This document shows positions 60,583-64,000 of a stretch of DNA of 64,000 nt, one piece after another; within the stretch, counting starts at the first letter, position 1, and the number at the start of each line of letters is the position of its first letter. Both the position numbers and the translations under genes were made by a program. This stretch comes from an uncultured Clostridia bacterium (GTDB lineage: Bacteria > Bacillota > Clostridia > UBA1381), in NCBI GenBank assembly GCA_934462715.1, contig CAKSIJ010000001.1, positions 124,001 to 188,000 of the forward strand, in the 5' to 3' direction. The notes under the pieces were generated by a model. That model was not told the DNA's origin, made no database searches, and saw only the letters and a list, made by a program, of their open reading frames with translations.

Positions 60583-60611
60583 TTGACAAACCGAATTATT
60601 AGTGGTAATAT
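60583..60611 (+). promoter_or_regulatory. SigA promoter of the cysK leader
   Basis: TTGACA (60583-60588) and TAATAT (60606-60611) have 17-bp spacing. Just downstream an ACCT/AGGT inverted repeat (about 60615-60630) could be an operator. The transcript would include the leader peptide ORF at 60660. Confidence 0.75.
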
Positions 60612-60659
60612 ATAACCTATAAAACAGGTAGGTAAAGTAGGGATTTGGAGGTCGTTATT

Positions 60660-60689
60660 ATGATAATCGAATTATACAAACGATGTTGA
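60660..60689 (+). CDS. Nine-residue leader peptide MIIELYKRC upstream of cysK
   Basis: An ATG at 60660 is preceded by TTTGGAGGTCG, a near-perfect ribosome site with better spacing than that of cysK itself. The frame encodes MIIELYKRC and stops at TGA (60687-60689), 75 bp before cysK. Its last codon is cysteine (TGT), the product of the downstream enzyme. This fits a cysteine-sensing leader in which stalling at the Cys codon alters downstream expression. No classical terminator/antiterminator pair is visible after it, so the mechanism would be translational or processing-based. Confidence 0.6.
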   Translation: MIIELYKRC

Positions 60690-60764
60690 CGCTTACATTT
60701 ATTACATAAAAGAATATTTTACTGTTACAATGAAAAGTTATTAAATGAAAGGACTTGTATTATT

Positions 60765-61694
60765 ATGAAAATTTATGAAAAAATCACAGACCTTATAGGT
60801 TCAACACCGCTTATGGAGCTTAAAAATTTTGAAAAAGAAAACAATCTTGATGCTAAAGTTGTTGCAAAGCTTGAATATTTCAACCCTGCCGGCAGCGTAA
60901 AAGACAGAATTGCTCTTGCAATGCTTGACGATGCGGAGGAAAAAGGCTTGTTAAAGCCAAGCTCGGTTATAATCGAACCGACAAGCGGAAACACAGGTAT
61001 AGGCTTAGCCGCAGTAGCAGCTTCAAGAGGTTACAGAATCATTCTTACAATGCCCGAAACAATGAGCGTTGAGCGCAGAAACCTTTTAAAGGCATACGGC
61101 GCCGAAATCGTTTTAACCGACGGAGCAAAAGGAATGAAGGGCGCAATCGCAAAGGCTGACGAGCTTGCAAAGGATATTCCCGAAAGTTTTATTCCCGGTC
61201 AGTTTGTCAACATGGCAAACCCAAAAGCACATATGAAAACAACAGGTCCGGAAATCTGGAAGGACACCGACGGCAAGGTTGACATATTTGTTGCCGGTGT
61301 AGGTACCGGCGGCACTGTTTCCGGCGTCGGCGGATACCTTAAATCACAGAATCCGAACGTTAAGGTTGTTGCGGTTGAACCTGCCGGATCTCCTGTTCTT
61401 TCGAAAGGTACTCCCGGACCTCACAAGATCCAGGGTATCGGCGCAGGCTTTGTTCCCGACACTCTCAACACAAAGATTTATGATGAAATCATAGCAGTAG
61501 AAAACGAGGACGCTTTTGCAACCGGCAAAGCACTTGCCAGAAAAGAGGGACTTCTTGTAGGTATTTCCTCGGGTGCTGCGGTTTATGCCGCTTCGGTGCT
61601 TGCAAAACGCCCGGAAAATAAAGGCAAACTTATTGTTGTACTCCTCCCCGATACCGGCGACAGATATTTGTCTACGCCGATGTTTTCGGAATAA
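60765..61694 (+). CDS. cysK: Cysteine synthase A (O-acetylserine sulfhydrylase)
   Basis: The 309-residue PLP enzyme starts MKIYEKITDLIGSTPLMELKNF. The PLP lysine is in PAGSVKDRIALAML (about residue 45), substrate loop PTSGNTGIGLAAVAA, phosphate loop GVGTGGTVSGVG and C-terminal LLPDTGDRYLST. It makes cysteine from O-acetylserine and sulfide. No cysE is adjacent. The ribosome site GAAAGGA lies 11 bases from the ATG, longer than usual. The gene has its own promoter, leader peptide and terminator. Confidence 0.97.
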   Translation: MKIYEKITDLIGSTPLMELKNFEKENNLDAKVVAKLEYFNPAGSVKDRIALAMLDDAEEKGLLKPSSVIIEPTSGNTGIGLAAVAASRGYRIILTMPETMSVERRNLLKAYGAEIVLTDGAKGMKGAIAKADELAKDIPESFIPGQFVNMANPKAHMKTTGPEIWKDTDGKVDIFVAGVGTGGTVSGVGGYLKSQNPNVKVVAVEPAGSPVLSKGTPGPHKIQGIGAGFVPDTLNTKIYDEIIAVENEDAFATGKALARKEGLLVGISSGAAVYAASVLAKRPENKGKLIVVLLPDTGDRYLSTPMFSE

Positions 61695-61707
61695 TTGTTT
61701 TTTTCAT

Positions 61708-61738
61708 ACAGCTGTCGATTATCGGCAGCTGTTTTTTT
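61708..61738 (+). terminator. Terminator of cysK
   Basis: ACAGCTG-CGA pairs with TCG-CAGCTGT (single mismatch) around a TTA loop, followed by seven Ts. Confidence 0.9.
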
Positions 61739-61822
61739 GATCAAAAACCTTAATACTTTTGTTGGTTTTTCCTCTTTTATAACAAAAATCTGCTTATCAG
61801 AGTATTTTTATTGCAAATCCTC

Positions 61823-61851
61823 TTGACAAAACATGGCAAACATGAGATAAT
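61823..61851 (+). promoter_or_regulatory. SigA promoter of the small membrane protein gene
   Basis: TTGACA (61823-61828) and GATAAT (61846-61851) have 17-bp spacing, 32 bp before the start codon. It probably also drives valS. Confidence 0.75.
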
Positions 61852-61883
61852 AAATTATTAATGCAAATTGTGAGGTGCTTTAA

Positions 61884-62072
61884 ATGCTGTTAAAATATGC
61901 TATTGTGATTATTCTTGCAATAATAACTCTGATTATCAATTTCGGCAGTAAAAAAATTGCGGTAAAATTATTTTCAAAGGACGAACCCTCAGCAAATGAT
62001 ATTTTCAAAATAAAATTTGCCGCACTGATACTGTGCATTTTCACATTTGCACTCGCATTATTGTTATTTTAA
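61884..62072 (+). CDS. Small two-span membrane protein, 62 residues
   Basis: The protein has two hydrophobic helices (residues 4-20 and 45-62) joined by a polar loop with KKIAVKLFSKDEPSANDIFK. The start follows GTGAGGTGC. It lies 52 bp upstream of valS and has a clear promoter, so it is likely real. I know no family or function. There is no T-box leader before valS, which instead seems to rely on this promoter. Confidence 0.65.
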   Translation: MLLKYAIVIILAIITLIINFGSKKIAVKLFSKDEPSANDIFKIKFAALILCIFTFALALLLF

Positions 62073-62124
62073 GACAAAAGTCTTTTAAATCATAAAGTTA
62101 TACTTTGAAAGGATTGATAAAACA

Positions 62125-64000
62125 ATGGAAGACAGCAAAAATATTGCAAAGCAATATGATCCTTCCTCATTTGAGGACAGGCTGTACAAGTTTTGGATGG
62201 ATAAAGGATATTTTCATGCCGAGCCTGACCCCGACAAGGAGCCGTTTACAATCGTAATACCGCCCCCGAACGTTACCGGTCAGCTCCACATGGGTCATGC
62301 CCTTGACGAAACCTTGCAGGATATTCTTATCCGTTATAAAAGAATGCAGGGCTACTGCGCCCTGTGGGTTCCCGGAACAGACCATGCCGGAATCGCAACT
62401 CAGATAAAGGTTGAGGAGAACCTCAGAGTAAACGAGGGACTTACAAGATATGACCTCGGCAGAGATAAGTTTTTGGAGCGTGTTTGGGACTGGAAGAAAA
62501 AATTCGGCGACAGAATTATTAATCAGCTGAAAAAAATCGGTTCTTCATGCGACTGGGACAGAGAACGTTTCACAATGGACGAGGGCTGTTCAAAAGCCGT
62601 AAGAGAGGTTTTTGTAAACCTTTACAATAAAGGCTTGATATATCAGGGCTCAAGAATTATCAACTGGTGTCCGCACTGTATAACCGCGCTCTCGGACGCT
62701 GAGGTTGAGCACGTTGAACAGGCAGGTCATTTCTGGCATATCAAATACCCGATTAAGGACAGTGACGATTACGTAATAATTGCAACAACACGTCCCGAAA
62801 CGCTTTTGGGCGATACTGCGGTTGCCGTTAATCCCGAAGACGAAAGATATAAGGACTTAGTAGGCAAAACCCTTATTCTTCCGCTGGTAAACAGAGAAAT
62901 TCCTGTCATTGCAGACGAATATGTTGACAAAGAGTTTGGAACAGGCTGCGTTAAGATTACGCCTGCACACGATCCTAACGACTTTGAGGTAGGCAAACGT
63001 CATAACCTTGAAATGATTAAGGTTTTGAACGATGACGCAACCATCAACAGCGTCGGCGGCAAATATGAGGGTATGGACAGATACGAAGCAAGAAAAGCAA
63101 TTGTTGAGGATCTTGACAAGCTTGGTCTTTTGGTTAAGATTGAGGATCATACCCACAATGTAGGTCAGTGCTACAGATGTTCTACCACCGTTGAGCCTAT
63201 CATCTCAAAACAGTGGTTTGTTAAGATGAAGCCTTTGGCAGAGCCGGCAATCGAAGCGGTTAAATCGGGAGAAACCGAATTTGTTCCGGACAGATTCTCA
63301 AAAACCTACATGAACTGGATGGAAAACGTATTTGACTGGTGTATTTCAAGACAGCTCTGGTGGGGACACAGAATCCCGGCTTTCTACTGTGATAAATGCG
63401 GCAAAACCACCGTTTCAAAAGAAGATATAACCGTATGCCCCGAATGTGGCGGCAAGGTTCATCAGGACGAGGACGTATTGGATACATGGTTCTCCTCCGC
63501 ACTCTGGCCTTTCTCGACTCTCGGCTGGCCGGAAAAGACAAAAGAGCTTGACTACTTCTACCCGACAAGCGTACTTGTAACCGGATATGACATCATATTC
63601 TTCTGGGTTGCAAGAATGATTTTCTCCGGTATGGAGCATATGGGAAAAGCACCGTTTAAGCACGTGTTTATCCACGGTCTTGTAAGAGATTCACAGGGCA
63701 GAAAGATGTCAAAATCTCTCGGAAACGGTATAGATCCTTTGGAAATCGTTGAAAAATACGGTGCCGACGCTTTGAGATTTACCCTTGCGACAGGAAATGC
63801 TCCCGGAAACGATATGCGTTTCTATATCGAAAGAGTGGAAGCAAGCAGAAACTTTGCAAACAAGATCTGGAACGCTTCCAGATTCACACTCATGAACCTT
63901 GACATCACGGAAAACAAGCTGCCCGATGCAAGCGAATTGCAGCTTGAAGATAAATGGATTATATCAAAATACAACAGCCTTGTAAAGGAAGTTACCGACA
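62125..64000 (+). CDS. valS: Valyl-tRNA synthetase (cut by window edge)
   Basis: The frame runs open from the ATG at 62125 to the window end, giving 625 residues of a protein normally near 880. Class I motifs PPPNVTGQLHMGHAL (HIGH-type) and KMSKSLGN are both present, as is the CP1 editing domain (TTRPETLLGDTAVAV) and the valine-specific WCISRQLWWGH. Zinc-type CDKC/CPECGG pairs are visible. It charges tRNA-Val. The ribosome site AAAGGA is somewhat distant from the ATG. Confidence 0.97.
   Translation, partial: MEDSKNIAKQYDPSSFEDRLYKFWMDKGYFHAEPDPDKEPFTIVIPPPNVTGQLHMGHALDETLQDILIRYKRMQGYCALWVPGTDHAGIATQIKVEENLRVNEGLTRYDLGRDKFLERVWDWKKKFGDRIINQLKKIGSSCDWDRERFTMDEGCSKAVREVFVNLYNKGLIYQGSRIINWCPHCITALSDAEVEHVEQAGHFWHIKYPIKDSDDYVIIATTRPETLLGDTAVAVNPEDERYKDLVGKTLILPLVNREIPVIADEYVDKEFGTGCVKITPAHDPNDFEVGKRHNLEMIKVLNDDATINSVGGKYEGMDRYEARKAIVEDLDKLGLLVKIEDHTHNVGQCYRCSTTVEPIISKQWFVKMKPLAEPAIEAVKSGETEFVPDRFSKTYMNWMENVFDWCISRQLWWGHRIPAFYCDKCGKTTVSKEDITVCPECGGKVHQDEDVLDTWFSSALWPFSTLGWPEKTKELDYFYPTSVLVTGYDIIFFWVARMIFSGMEHMGKAPFKHVFIHGLVRDSQGRKMSKSLGNGIDPLEIVEKYGADALRFTLATGNAPGNDMRFYIERVEASRNFANKIWNASRFTLMNLDITENKLPDASELQLEDKWIISKYNSLVKEVTD

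Noticed and set aside
60741..60767. Second mini-ORF (MKGLVLL) overlapping the cysK start
   Set aside because: Its ATG is the spacer before the cysK ribosome site and it has no ribosome site of its own. It is probably chance, although a stop-start overlap with cysK exists.
62073..62124. T-box or other leader upstream of valS
   Set aside because: Only 52 bp separate valS from the preceding gene and no specifier or antiterminator structure fits. The same search upstream of cysK showed no T-box either.

Overview
This 64 kb window looks like the chromosome of a fermentative, spore-forming, low-to-moderate GC member of the Clostridia (Firmicutes). The evidence is spoIVA, a Clostridia-type maf-mreB-mreC-mreD-PBP2 cluster, DUF512-der-plsY-gpsA, gdpP-rplI-dnaB, AdhE, several [FeFe]-hydrogenase proteins with the maturase HydE, and SigA-type promoters and Shine-Dalgarno (SD) sites throughout. 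No rRNA, tRNA, CRISPR array, prophage or intact insertion sequence was seen.

Layout. 1-25.4 kb is one long minus-strand block. It holds mutS2 (cut by the window edge), gpsA, plsY, der, a DUF512 radical-SAM protein, a pyridoxal-type kinase, mgsA, the cell-shape cluster (PBP2, mreD, mreC, mreB), maf, a U32 peptidase and zapA. It then holds a four-gene hydrogen/redox operon: a [2Fe-2S] protein, a sensory [FeFe] hydrogenase with a PAS domain, a SpoIIE-type phosphatase and a catalytic-type [FeFe] hydrogenase. A kinase-fold phosphotransferase, adhE (with a perfect Rex operator over its -10 box) and a LysR regulator close the block. At 25.6 kb the gene direction switches, at an AT-rich intergenic region carrying four DnaA-box-like 9-mers. 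25.9-29 kb (plus) carries an rRNA/tRNA 2'-O-methyltransferase, hydE and mnmA.

29-33 kb is accessory-looking: an FAD oxidoreductase, an AraC regulator broken by an amber codon, a truncated GH13 glycosidase and a second AraC regulator. 33-45.4 kb (minus) holds a stand-alone MetH reactivation domain, dnaB, rplI, gdpP, a DUF3298-like lipoprotein, spoIVA, a TIGR04086-type membrane protein, yajC and a zinc-type ABC transporter operon led by a Fur/Zur regulator. The rplI-dnaB junction is split by a 0.67 kb pair of inverted, modular, hairpin-rich repeats. 45.7-64 kb (plus) holds a metallophosphoesterase, a degenerate HUH-transposase relative, proBA, an amidase, folC, a cluster of four tiny genes, a GH26-like anchored protein, addB, a ProXp-type deacylase, cysK with a cysteine-ending leader peptide, and valS (cut by the edge).

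Functionally the window links anaerobic electron disposal (hydrogenases, HydE, Rex-controlled AdhE, mgsA) with envelope building (mre/PBP2, plsY/gpsA, amidase) and housekeeping. The best candidates for undescribed biology are the inverted modular repeat pair at 35.36-36.03 kb, the 9-codon leader peptide upstream of cysK, an orphan promoter-to-terminator small RNA at 2.47 kb, and a 27-nt palindromic repeat shared by two loci 47 kb apart.
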